This document shows, piece after piece, positions 1-6,935 of a stretch of 9,313 bases of DNA (positions within the stretch are counted from its first letter, which is position 1; the number at the start of each line of letters is the position of its first letter). Source of the DNA: S141-55 sp964422065. GTDB lineage: Bacteria > Hydrothermota > Hydrothermia > WGAB01. The DNA lies in contig CAYQZW010000073.1 in NCBI GenBank assembly GCA_964422065.1, positions 1 through 9,313 of the forward strand, given 5' to 3'. The notes under the pieces were generated by a model that was not told the DNA's origin, did not search any database, and was given only the letters and a program-made list of their open reading frames with translations. Position numbers and translations under genes: made by a program.

Positions 1-258
1 CATCTGGATAAAGCAATTCATGCAGATGCCGCCGACGACCGGTGCGATCCCCCGCCCGTATTTCGCACGAAGACGCTCGTATTTGCGATAGATCGGCTCG
101 GGCAGGCTCTCTACAATCTCCTGCCGAGCCTTGTTAAGATCGGCTTTCCGTTGTTCTTTCACTTCAAAGCCAAGATCGCGGTATTGCGGGCTCTCAATCT
201 CCCGCAAGAGTTGGTCGATGTCGTGGAGCGCAATCAACCGTTCCAGGTCTTCGTTCAT
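1..258 (-). CDS. Short C4-type zinc-ribbon protein (3' end beyond window)
   Basis: The first 86 residues are visible; the gene runs off the left edge. After a charged helical stretch (about residues 1-50) comes SLPEPIYRKYERLRAKYGRG and then APVVGGICMNC, with Cys79 and Cys82 forming the first CxxC knuckle. This arrangement is typical of the C-terminal zinc ribbon (zf-RING_7, COG1579/HP0958-like), in which a second CxxC follows about 20 residues later. Family members normally carry a long coiled-coil hairpin of roughly 150-180 residues before the ribbon; here only about 50 residues precede it, so this is a short form. The ATG at 258 is chosen because GGAGG lies 7 bases upstream (266-270), inside the end of the EIIA gene. 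The gap to that gene is 2 bases, so the two are almost certainly co-translated. The family is thought to bind nucleic acid or act as an adaptor; the role here is unknown. Confidence 0.8.
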   Translation of the reverse strand, partial: MNEDLERLIALHDIDQLLREIESPQYRDLGFEVKEQRKADLNKARQEIVESLPEPIYRKYERLRAKYGRGIAPVVGGICMNCFIQM

Positions 259-260
259 CG

Positions 261-716
261 CTACTCCTCCTCAAGGAGTTTCCGGATGTACTCCACAAAC
301 TCCTTGGGGTCATCGATATCCATGAAGTCCTTACGCCGTGAGAGTTTTCGGGCGACATGCGCGATCTTCCCGAGGGTGATCAGATAGATCGTCCCAGGGT
401 CCTGGGGTGGAGCGAGTAGGAGGAAGAAGAGGTAGACCGGCTTTTTGTCCAGGGCATCAAAGTCTACACCTTGCTTCGAGCGCCCGACCACCAGGGCCAC
501 TTGGTCCAGCACCAGACTCCGGCTGTGCGGGATGGCGATGCCCTTCCCGATCCCGGTCGAGCCAATGGATTCCCGTTTGAGCAGCGCGTCATAGACGATT
601 TCTTCTTTTTCTGGGTCCAGGTGCAGGGGCTGGAGGAGCTCCTTCAAGGCCTCTTCCTTCGTCTTGGCCTTCATATCCAGGATCACGTGATCTTCTCTTA
701 ACAGTTTTTCAAGCAT
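261..716 (-). CDS. PTS EIIA type-2 domain protein (PtsN/EIIA-Ntr or fructose-type EIIA)
   Basis: The 151-residue protein is a single PTS EIIA type-2 domain. The hallmark segment runs from ESIGSTGIGKGIAIPHSR, with His64 as the expected phosphorylation site receiving phosphate from HPr or NPr. The N terminus (LREDHVILDMKAKTKEEALKEL) and the later VYLFFLLLAPPQDPGTIYL segment match the domain along its whole length, which is that of stand-alone EIIA proteins. No EIIB, EIIC, HPr or EI gene is present nearby, so a regulatory role like that of EIIA-Ntr is more likely than sugar uptake. Expected location is cytoplasmic. The ATG at 716 has GGGAGG 8 bases upstream (725-730). A candidate promoter lies between this gene and the amidohydrolase. 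It is followed after 2 bases by the zinc-ribbon gene. The domain call is secure; the regulated target is not known. Confidence 0.93.
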   Translation of the reverse strand: MLEKLLREDHVILDMKAKTKEEALKELLQPLHLDPEKEEIVYDALLKRESIGSTGIGKGIAIPHSRSLVLDQVALVVGRSKQGVDFDALDKKPVYLFFLLLAPPQDPGTIYLITLGKIAHVARKLSRRKDFMDIDDPKEFVEYIRKLLEEE

Positions 717-740
717 GTTCTCTGCCTCCCATTCTCGTCA

Positions 741-769
741 ATTTTAGTTCAAAGAAACGATGAAAACAA
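741..769 (-). promoter_or_regulatory. Candidate sigma70-type promoter for the EIIA/zinc-ribbon pair
   Basis: On the minus strand a TTGTTT element (764-769) and a TAAAAT element (741-746, five of six matches to the -10 consensus) are separated by exactly 17 bases. The -35 element starts a few bases after the amidohydrolase stop codon. The predicted start, about 734-736, leaves a leader of about 20 bases that contains the GGGAGG ribosome-binding site. Initiation here would let the last two genes be expressed apart from the upstream series. This is a pattern match only. Confidence 0.5.
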
Positions 770-775
770 GAGCGT

Positions 776-2314
776 TTAAGAGCTTTGTGCCGGGGTGGGG
801 GGCCACATGTAGACCACACGTCCCCCGATCCAGACGCGTTGGATCGTGACCCGGTCCAACGGCGCATGGAACGGAGAGGGATAGAGGTACACCATATCCG
901 CAACGTAGCGCTTGGCCAATTTGCCCTTCTGGTCTTCTTCAAAGGAGAATGCCGTGCCCGCCTGGGTATATAAGTTTAACGCTTCTTTCAGGGAGATTCG
1001 GGCTTCTGGGTTCGGGTGTTCGACGGCGCCTACGAGACCGTACAGAGGGCCATAGGGCATTCCGTCCGATCCGAAGGCAACCCGGATCCCCCGGTCCAGA
1101 ATCTGTCGGAACGGGTTGTTCCGGTGCCATCGGACCGGTCCGAGGTTTCGGTCGTACAGCGCGCCAGGCTTTCCCCATCGTGCCACAAAATTCGGTTGGA
1201 GACTCGCATAGAGGCCGAGTTTGGCCATGAGATCCAGGTCTTTTTCTAACGGAAATTCAAGGTGTTCGATCCGGTGTCTGAGTGGGTTTCCTCCGGCCAG
1301 GATGCCTTTCCAGATCTGGACCACTTGATGGATCGCCCGGTCGCCAATGGCATGGCAAAGCACCTGAAGCCCGTGTTCATGGAACTTCTGGAGATGACGC
1401 TGGAGGTCCGGTGTGCGCCAGTTGAGTTGGCCCGTTGTGGCGTGTCCTGGGTACCGTCCAAAAAACGCCGCGGTCCGGGCACCGACGGAACCGTCCAGGA
1501 AGAACTTCACGCCGCCGACCCGGAGTTGGTCGTCTCCCAGGCCCGTCGTGATCCCGGACTGGAGCCAGGCTTCCGCATACCGGTCCAGAATGTGGAACGT
1601 CACCCGGATCTTCAACAAGCCCGCTTGCCGAAGTTCTTGATAGGCCCGGAACTGGGAGGGTGACCCGATGTCATGGACACTGGTGATTCCTAAAGCCAAC
1701 AGACGTTCCTGAGCTGCAAGGATCCCTAATTTGACCTCTTCGAAATCCGGCGGGACAAACTTGTGAAGGTGTAACGGGACGTCCTCAAAGAGCCACCCCT
1801 GTTCCCAATCGACTCCGGGGACATCTTTGGGGAGCCGTTCCAGGGCTGCGGTATTGGCGACCGCGACATGGCCACAGACCCTGCGGATGATCACCGGGGT
1901 TTTGCCGGTGACCCGGTCCAGTTCCTCCCGGGTGGGCAGCCGATTCTCCGGCCAGATGCTCTGGTCGAAGCCTTCCCCAATGAGGAAACGGCCCCTGAAC
2001 TCTGCAACCTCTGTCCGGAGTTTTTCAAGGAATTCCTCGAGCGATTGGACAGATCCAAAGTCCGGCCGCTGGAGTTTGAGCCCATAAGAAGCCATGTGGG
2101 TATGGGTATCCACGAATCCCGGGATCAGGAGCCCTTCTTTGGGAAGGCGGATCACCGGGAGATCCGAGGGGAGGGCCGGCGGGGATCCGGTGTAGACTTC
2201 CAGGATACGCCCGTCCTCAATCCAGAGCGTTCCCCACCGAGTCTCCTGGCCATCCCAGAAAGGGCCTTCAAGAAGAAACGCTTGGTCTTCCCCTTCAAAT
2301 GTGAATGGGGTCAT
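776..2314 (-). CDS. Metal-dependent amidohydrolase, YtcJ-like (Amidohydro_3 family)
   Basis: The 512-residue protein has the full amidohydrolase-3 layout: an N-terminal beta-sandwich piece with IEDGRILEV, then the TIM-barrel metal site in GFVDTHTHM (His71, His73), the SGH-like segment RRVCGHVAVANTAAL (His149), GGVKFFLDGSVGARTAA (Lys270, a likely carboxylated ligand), HAIGDRAI (His321), RIEHLE (His351), and FGSDGMP (Asp417, catalytic). Length is normal for YtcJ/NfdA-type enzymes, which hydrolyse amide or formamide bonds; the actual substrate cannot be read from sequence. No signal peptide is seen, so it is probably cytoplasmic. The ATG at 2314 follows the subunit C stop by 25 bases but has no convincing Shine-Dalgarno sequence, so translation may depend on coupling or the site is weak. 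Its place between an ATPase subunit and EIIA is unexplained. Family call is firm; function is generic. Confidence 0.92.
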   Translation of the reverse strand: MTPFTFEGEDQAFLLEGPFWDGQETRWGTLWIEDGRILEVYTGSPPALPSDLPVIRLPKEGLLIPGFVDTHTHMASYGLKLQRPDFGSVQSLEEFLEKLRTEVAEFRGRFLIGEGFDQSIWPENRLPTREELDRVTGKTPVIIRRVCGHVAVANTAALERLPKDVPGVDWEQGWLFEDVPLHLHKFVPPDFEEVKLGILAAQERLLALGITSVHDIGSPSQFRAYQELRQAGLLKIRVTFHILDRYAEAWLQSGITTGLGDDQLRVGGVKFFLDGSVGARTAAFFGRYPGHATTGQLNWRTPDLQRHLQKFHEHGLQVLCHAIGDRAIHQVVQIWKGILAGGNPLRHRIEHLEFPLEKDLDLMAKLGLYASLQPNFVARWGKPGALYDRNLGPVRWHRNNPFRQILDRGIRVAFGSDGMPYGPLYGLVGAVEHPNPEARISLKEALNLYTQAGTAFSFEEDQKGKLAKRYVADMVYLYPSPFHAPLDRVTIQRVWIGGRVVYMWPPTPAQSS

Positions 2315-2339
2315 GGGGTTTCGTTTTCAGGTTATGACT

Positions 2340-3416
2340 TCAGGTGCCGGTCAGAAACACCAGTTCTTCGCGGATCTCCGCTTTAGAGAGTCCAAAGACC
2401 AGACCATAGGTGATGGTCCGGATGTTCATGATTTCGGTTTCTTTCGCGAAGAGATACGCGATGGCGATGCCGATCCCCAACGGATCGGAGAAGCGCATCT
2501 TGTAGGCCTCCTGGAGGATGGACCATTCCAAGGCGCGTTCTACGAGCCCCAGAGACCGAATCCCACGTTCCTCCAGAATCTTCCGATACCTTGTGTTTTG
2601 CAGGGCTTCATAGGCCGCCTCTAAGGTCTCCGCATTCTCCAATTCCCGGAGGACCGACCGCTTCAACGTGCCCCCTTCCAGATACTGGATCCGCCCCAGA
2701 GGCTTGGTTCCGACTTTGATGAGAACCAGCGAGGCCAGGATATTCCGTACATCAATCATTCGACGCAACAGGTGGATGAGGAGGGCTTCGTTTGGGTTGT
2801 TCTCGTGGAGTTGTCCCAGGCTCCATTGGAAATAGGAGCGGTCAATGTAGGTTTCCATTTCTTCGACTTTGCCTTCTCGGACCATTCGGTTGAGGTCACG
2901 TCCGACGACAAAGGGCAGCCGGATTCCCCAGGTCGCCAGTCGGTCAAGGATTTTCAAGGGGTCTTTATCCACCATCAGGGATTTCAGGCGAACGGGGTCC
3001 AGGACGCCCGCGGGCATGAAGGAGGCCTCGATGTCTGCGTCGGACGCCCCCCGAATGCGCCCGCGAAGGAGGGTTTTGATGTTGTGGATATCCCAGCGGG
3101 AGAGGAGGATGGAAAGATAGCGTGCAGCGTCTCCGCCCGCGATTTTCTGGAGTTTCTGGGAAGTCCGAGCCAGGTTCTCCAAAAGGGCGTGATTGATCAC
3201 CTGAGACGGGTCCGGATATTGGGTTTCGGCTTTCTGGATGTCCGGCGCGTACGGAGTGTCCTTCAGGCGGATCTTCAGGGTTTCCACATCCCGCTCCGCA
3301 AGCAAGCGGTCATAGTCCGCAGGCTGCAGCAGTTGGGCCTTCATGGCCCGGATCCGCGCATTGGTATAGCCGTAGTCGGCGATCCCTTGATCTATAGACT
3401 CTGTTTGGATTCTCAC
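2340..3416 (-). CDS. ntpC: V/A-type ATPase (ATP synthase) subunit C
   Basis: The 358-residue protein matches the V/A-ATPase subunit C family (Pfam vATP-synt_AC39, equivalent to eukaryotic subunit d). Subunit C is the funnel-shaped socket linking the central rotor stalk (D and F subunits) to the membrane K-ring. Diagnostic segments are DYGYTNARIRAMKAQLL (residues 14-30), the RWDIHNIKTLLRGRIRG segment (107-123), which is strongly family-specific, and a later repeat of the same kind, LLRRMIDVRNILASLVLIK. Length is close to that of the Thermus protein. It starts with GTG at 3416, with GGAGAA 8 bases upstream (3425-3430); this start overlaps the stop of the preceding membrane-protein gene as GTGA, a sign of translational coupling. 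The gene lies apart from other ATPase subunits within this window. Whether the enzyme pumps H+ or Na+ cannot be told from this subunit. Confidence 0.93.
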   Translation of the reverse strand: MRIQTESIDQGIADYGYTNARIRAMKAQLLQPADYDRLLAERDVETLKIRLKDTPYAPDIQKAETQYPDPSQVINHALLENLARTSQKLQKIAGGDAARYLSILLSRWDIHNIKTLLRGRIRGASDADIEASFMPAGVLDPVRLKSLMVDKDPLKILDRLATWGIRLPFVVGRDLNRMVREGKVEEMETYIDRSYFQWSLGQLHENNPNEALLIHLLRRMIDVRNILASLVLIKVGTKPLGRIQYLEGGTLKRSVLRELENAETLEAAYEALQNTRYRKILEERGIRSLGLVERALEWSILQEAYKMRFSDPLGIGIAIAYLFAKETEIMNIRTITYGLVFGLSKAEIREELVFLTGT

Positions 3417-4672
3417 GGCGATTCTTCTCCGGCCTCTTTAGATGGCGTTTCTCCTTGAGACTTCTCCTGAGAAGTCTCCCCACCCGAACCGGCCCCCTCA
3501 GCCTGAGAGGGTTGCTCACTCACGGGTTTTTCTTCCGTGGATTTCTCTTCCACGCTCGTTGAGGCAGGGATCTCTTCCTCCTTGGGCTCTGCCAGGAGGT
3601 CAATGTCGTCTTTCTTCTTCAGCAACACAGTAAAGATCAGGGTGTTCCCCGCCCAATGCATGGCGCCCCAATAGGCGAGGACCGTGAAAACCATAAAGTA
3701 GAGCAAAATCCCGAATAGGAAGCCCAGGATGGCCTGTGGCCAGGGCAGTGCGGGTGTGGTCGGCGGATAGAGTACGAGGTCCGTCCGGGTCCACTCCAGG
3801 ATTCGGCTGATCCATTGGAACGTCCACTCGTTCGGGAATGTCAGGTTCGGCAGGTAGGAGAGTGCCGCATCGGCGAGGTGCACGAACTTTTGTCCCATGA
3901 GCCAGGGGAGGGAGAGGACCCCGTAGATGATGGCAAAGACCCGGCCCGTAAAGAACAGGAAGACGGCAATGGCCACACCTTTGACGCCGTATAAGAGCGC
4001 CTCGTAACCAAGGAACCGCCAGTTCTCGTCGTTCAATGTGGAGAAGATCTCAAACAGGGTGTCAAATGTGTCGGAACGTGTGGCCCCTGCGACTGCGGGA
4101 GCCAAAAAGAGCGAGACGAAGAATGAGACGATGAGGTAAACCAGGAAGAAAACCGTAAAAATGACGGGAATTGCGGCGATCAGGAGGATGAGTTCTCCAA
4201 GATAGGGGATCTTCCCCAAGAGACCCAGGATGACGCCACCGAGGAGGATCAGCCCGATCACAATGAGCAGGACAATGGGGGCGAGGATGGCCGCCTTTCC
4301 GGATTTGAAGGCGTGCTGGATCGCGCGTTTGACCTCATAAAATTCGTCCCCTTTGAGTTGCTGGATCGTGAGTTTTGCCACCGCAGCCCCAAAGAGAAAA
4401 TACGCAAAGAGGAAGAGCAACCCGCCGATACAGAAGAGGATTTTCCCGCCGAGGGTCAAGGGGATCCCCCAAGGGAAGGGGATGAACCGGAACTCACTCC
4501 AGACCTCCTGGAGGGTCAGGCCGCTGGCCAGGAGCCCGAGATATGCGAAGATGCTGTAAAGGACAGTCCCGATCAGGATCCCCAGGAACATGGTCCACAT
4601 CTTTTTTGCGCTAAAGCCGAGGCGAGCGGCCCGGAAAACGTCCTTATAATTCCAATGGAGTTCCCGCTTCAT
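3413..4672 (-). CDS. Polytopic membrane protein of unknown function with acidic C-terminal tail
   Basis: I do not recognise a named family with certainty. The 419-residue protein has a short basic N terminus, about six or seven hydrophobic segments (near 26-52, 74-99, 127-152, 156-197 which may be two helices, 229-259, 311-341), and a hydrophilic tail from about 352 to the end. The tail is rich in Glu, Ser, Pro and Lys and looks disordered. Before the fifth hydrophobic segment is LAPAVAGATRSDTFDTLFEI, which resembles a loop in uncharacterised multi-pass proteins of Planctomycetes and related groups; this is from memory only. The ATG at 4672 is preferred over the in-frame TTG at 4678, because AAGGAGG (4680-4686) lies 7 bases before the ATG but only 1 base before the TTG. 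The stop overlaps the GTG of ATPase subunit C by four bases. A role in ATPase membrane assembly or regulation is an inference from this coupling alone. Confidence 0.85.
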   Translation of the reverse strand: MKRELHWNYKDVFRAARLGFSAKKMWTMFLGILIGTVLYSIFAYLGLLASGLTLQEVWSEFRFIPFPWGIPLTLGGKILFCIGGLLFLFAYFLFGAAVAKLTIQQLKGDEFYEVKRAIQHAFKSGKAAILAPIVLLIVIGLILLGGVILGLLGKIPYLGELILLIAAIPVIFTVFFLVYLIVSFFVSLFLAPAVAGATRSDTFDTLFEIFSTLNDENWRFLGYEALLYGVKGVAIAVFLFFTGRVFAIIYGVLSLPWLMGQKFVHLADAALSYLPNLTFPNEWTFQWISRILEWTRTDLVLYPPTTPALPWPQAILGFLFGILLYFMVFTVLAYWGAMHWAGNTLIFTVLLKKKDDIDLLAEPKEEEIPASTSVEEKSTEEKPVSEQPSQAEGAGSGGETSQEKSQGETPSKEAGEESP

Positions 4673-4756
4673 GGGCAAACCTCCTTTTCACGATGCCCCA
4701 ACCGATGAAAAAGAAAGTTCTATGCCACCCCTCCGTCTCTCCATCCCGTTGTGGCT
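4673..4756 (-). other. Intergenic gap upstream of the membrane-protein/subunit C genes
   Basis: This 84-base gap holds the strong ribosome-binding site AAGGAGG (4680-4686). Just after the COG2426 stop, on the minus strand, GCCAC and GTGGC could pair around a loop of about 22 purine-rich bases, followed after a few bases by CTTTCTTTTTC; this is too loose to call a terminator. A perfect TATAAT hexamer lies at 4766-4771 inside the end of the COG2426 gene, but the sequence 17 bases further upstream (TGAGCC) is a poor -35. A separate promoter for the ATPase-linked pair is therefore possible but not shown. Confidence 0.4.
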
Positions 4757-5296
4757 TCAGAACTTATTATAAAGGGTTTTGATGGCAAGGCTCAGGAGAG
4801 CTACGGCGGCGATGACCCCTCCGACGATCCCGGCCAGGGTCAGCGCAGTGACGATCACGCCGGCGATACACACCCCTGCGGTAATCGCCAATAACGCCTT
4901 CCGGAACGGGATGCCGAAGAGCAAAGCAGCGACTGTGCCTGTCCAGGCCCCGGTGACCGGGAGCGGGATCGCAACGAAGATCATCAACCCCAGGGCTTCG
5001 TATCGCTCGACTACGGCCCCCCGTCTGCGGGTCCGCTCAAAAAGCCACGTGAAAAATCGATCAAACAGGGGAAACCGCCGGAGTTGGTTGGAAAGGGGAT
5101 CCAGGACAAGCAAGAGCGGGATGATCGGGACAAGATTCCCCAGCACAGCGAGGGGATAGGCCTTCCAAAAGGGGACGTTGCCGACCAAGATCCCCCAGGG
5201 CAACGCGCCACGAAGTTCGCTGATCGGCAGCATAGAGAGGAAAAAGATCCCCCATTCTGCGGGCAATCGTTGGATGGCGTGAATCCAGGTTTCCAT
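4757..5296 (-). CDS. COG2426 small multidrug export-family membrane protein
   Basis: The 179-residue integral membrane protein has the two signatures of the COG2426/Sm_multidrug_ex family: PISELRGALPWGI (residues 24-36), and AIPLPVTGAWTGTVAALLFG (109-128), which resembles a re-entrant loop. About four or five hydrophobic stretches are visible (14-40, 45-67, 102-130, 134-155, 157-175). The family name comes from an old annotation; transport of drugs has little support and the true substrate is unknown. An open frame extends further upstream, but that part overlaps the symporter gene out of frame and has non-protein-like composition. The ATG at 5296 is chosen because the family begins there and it sits 4 bases after the symporter stop. 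No clear ribosome-binding site precedes it, so translation is probably coupled to the symporter. Confidence 0.88.
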   Translation of the reverse strand: METWIHAIQRLPAEWGIFFLSMLPISELRGALPWGILVGNVPFWKAYPLAVLGNLVPIIPLLLVLDPLSNQLRRFPLFDRFFTWLFERTRRRGAVVERYEALGLMIFVAIPLPVTGAWTGTVAALLFGIPFRKALLAITAGVCIAGVIVTALTLAGIVGGVIAAVALLSLAIKTLYNKF

Positions 5297-5300
5297 AGGG

Positions 5301-6842
5301 TTAGGTTTCTGCCGTTTCCCGCTGTCGGAAGGCCTTGCGAATCCAAAAGAGGCCCCAGAGGAGGGCGCCAAAGACCAACACCCGGGCCAGCCAGATCCCC
5401 GGCGAACTCTGCCGGAGCGTCGGGATCCACTGGGTAAAGAGCCACCCCCCAATGATCCCGATCAGCATGGTCGGCGTGACGTATTTCATGACGTAGTAAA
5501 AGAACCGGGGGATGCGCATCTCCGCGCCCCGATGGATCTCCTCCCACGCCCGATCCATGCCAAAGACCCAGGCAAAGAGAACGATCTCTACCAGAGCGAA
5601 AAGGGTAATGAAGAAGTTGCCCATCCAGAAGTCCATTTCGTCCAGGGCCCCGTTCACGAAGATGGGGATGTGAGCCAGAATGAAGAGCGCGATGCCCAGG
5701 GTCATGGCGGCTTTTTCCCGAGTCCAGCCGAGTTCATCCTCAAAAAAGGCGACGGTTGGCTGGATCAGGGCAACGGCCGAGGTGATACCCGCAAAGAACA
5801 GGAGGCCGAACCAGAAGAAACCGAAGAGTTCACCCAGGGGCATCTGTGTGAGTACTGCGGGCATAGAGACGAAGCCGAGGTTAAACGCCCCACCAGCAGC
5901 AATCTCCTGGGCAGTCTGGAGCCCGAAGAACGCCACGGCCGCCGGGATCGCGATGGACGCTCCCAGTACCACTTCCGCAAATTCATTTGTGGTCGCAGTT
6001 GCCAACCCCGAGACCACGATGTCGTCCCGGGACTTCAAATAGGAGGCATAGGTATGGATGGAGCCCATGCCCACGGACAGGGTGAAGAAGATCTGTCCAG
6101 CGGCGGCCAGCCAGATCTTCCAATCGGCCAGCCGGTCAAAGTGTGGAGTCCAGAGGAATTCGAGGCCTTTCCAGACGCTGTGTTCTGGGGAGACCGGTGC
6201 CCCCAGGGTCAACACCCGAATTGCCAGGATCACCGCAAAGATGAAGAGCATCGGCATCGCGATCTTGGCCAGGACCTCGATCCCTCTGGAGATCCCCCGG
6301 GCAATGATCCAGATGTTGAGAAGTACGGTGATCAGGAAGAACCCGTAAGCCCAGAGACTGGGGTGGAGGAGTGTCCCGGCGTCTTTCGCACCGATGAATC
6401 TCAAAACAAAATCCCAGAAGGGCTCCAGGGTCTGGCCTCCAGGGTGTCCTGCCGCTAACCGATGGAACTTCCCAAGAAGCGAAAATACGCTGAAGGCCAG
6501 GGTCCAGGACTCAATGTATGCGTAGTAGATGACGATCAAGAACGGCCCGACAAACCCGATGACGCCCAGGTACTTGGCAATAGGATGTTTCCACAGGGCC
6601 TGGAACATGCCAGGAGTAGAGCCGTGGCCCCGATTGCCACCGTATCGGCCGATGGCCCATTCCACCCACATGAGGGGAATCCCAAGGAGCAGGAAGGAGA
6701 CGAAATAGGGGATCATGAAGGTCCCGCCACCGTGTTTTGCAGCCTGGACCGGGAATCGGAGGAAATTTCCAAGGCCGACTGCGTTGCCGGCCATCGCCAG
6801 GATCAGCCCGATCCGTGTTGCCCAACGTTCCCGTTCGTTCAC
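5301..6842 (-). CDS. LeuT-type Na+-coupled amino-acid symporter (NSS/SNF family)
   Basis: The 513-residue protein resembles Aquifex LeuT over its whole length, and the lengths agree. The start of helix 1, ATRIGLILAMAGNAVGLGNF, differs from LeuT (recalled) at one position. Numbering is offset by one near the N terminus. Na+ ligands are kept: Ala21, Asn26, Thr254, Asn286 (site 1); Gly19, Val22, Ala351, Thr354, Ser355 (site 2). Gates are kept: Arg29/Asp404 outside, Arg4/Asp369 inside, Tyr107/Phe253 over the substrate. Glu290 marks a chloride-independent carrier. The pocket differs: Ile103 for Val104, Met259 for Phe259, Leu359 for Ile359. Twelve helices in the inner membrane are expected. The GTG start has GGAGG 6 bases upstream (6849-6853). 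It is followed after 4 bases by the COG2426 gene. It should import neutral hydrophobic, possibly aromatic, amino acids with Na+. Confidence 0.96.
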   Translation of the reverse strand: MNERERWATRIGLILAMAGNAVGLGNFLRFPVQAAKHGGGTFMIPYFVSFLLLGIPLMWVEWAIGRYGGNRGHGSTPGMFQALWKHPIAKYLGVIGFVGPFLIVIYYAYIESWTLAFSVFSLLGKFHRLAAGHPGGQTLEPFWDFVLRFIGAKDAGTLLHPSLWAYGFFLITVLLNIWIIARGISRGIEVLAKIAMPMLFIFAVILAIRVLTLGAPVSPEHSVWKGLEFLWTPHFDRLADWKIWLAAAGQIFFTLSVGMGSIHTYASYLKSRDDIVVSGLATATTNEFAEVVLGASIAIPAAVAFFGLQTAQEIAAGGAFNLGFVSMPAVLTQMPLGELFGFFWFGLLFFAGITSAVALIQPTVAFFEDELGWTREKAAMTLGIALFILAHIPIFVNGALDEMDFWMGNFFITLFALVEIVLFAWVFGMDRAWEEIHRGAEMRIPRFFYYVMKYVTPTMLIGIIGGWLFTQWIPTLRQSSPGIWLARVLVFGALLWGLFWIRKAFRQRETAET

Positions 6843-6935
6843 CCGAGGCCTCCGAGATGGTGTATGATTTACAGGAATCCCCGGAGAGGGTCAAGTCAAA
6901 AGCCCGATTTTTTCAGAACTTTGAAGGCCACACCC
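6843..6935. promoter_or_regulatory. Divergent regulatory region between symporter and permease genes
   Basis: This 93-base region must start transcription in both directions unless the permease is read from further upstream. For the symporter (minus strand) a TTGACC element at 6889-6894 is 17 bases from TAAATC at 6866-6871; the -35 is good and the -10 poor (three of six). An overlapping TTGACT lies at 6894-6899. The predicted leader is about 17 bases and includes GGAGG. For the permease (plus strand) TATGAT at 6863-6868 fits a -10, but no -35 is seen at the right distance. GAAGG at 6923-6927 is the permease ribosome-binding site. I saw no operator palindrome or riboswitch-like fold; the space is too short for a B12 riboswitch. 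Confidence 0.45.

Noticed and set aside
1262..2386. Plus-strand open frames opposite the amidohydrolase
   Set aside because: All are antisense to intact metal-site motifs and show no recognisable domains.
4673..4678. TTG start two codons upstream for the membrane protein
   Set aside because: The AAGGAGG site would be only 1 base from the TTG but is 7 bases from the ATG at 4672.
4766..4771. Perfect TATAAT on the minus strand as a definite promoter
   Set aside because: No usable -35 at 16-18 bases and no extended -10; the hexamer simply encodes Leu-Tyr-Asn near the protein end. Left as a possibility only.
5297..5452. Upstream in-frame extension of the COG2426 protein
   Set aside because: It overlaps the symporter 3' end in another frame and encodes Gly/Ser/Arg-rich sequence unlike the family.
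5532..6458. Long plus-strand open frame (308 codons) opposite the symporter
   Set aside because: It lies wholly antisense to a clear LeuT-type gene; its product is rich in Gly, Pro, Glu, Asp and His with no domain, as expected of a shadow frame in GC-rich DNA.
6462..6935. Upstream in-frame extension of the permease
   Set aside because: It is antisense to the symporter start region and composition is not protein-like; a ribosome-binding site and the family start support ATG 6936.
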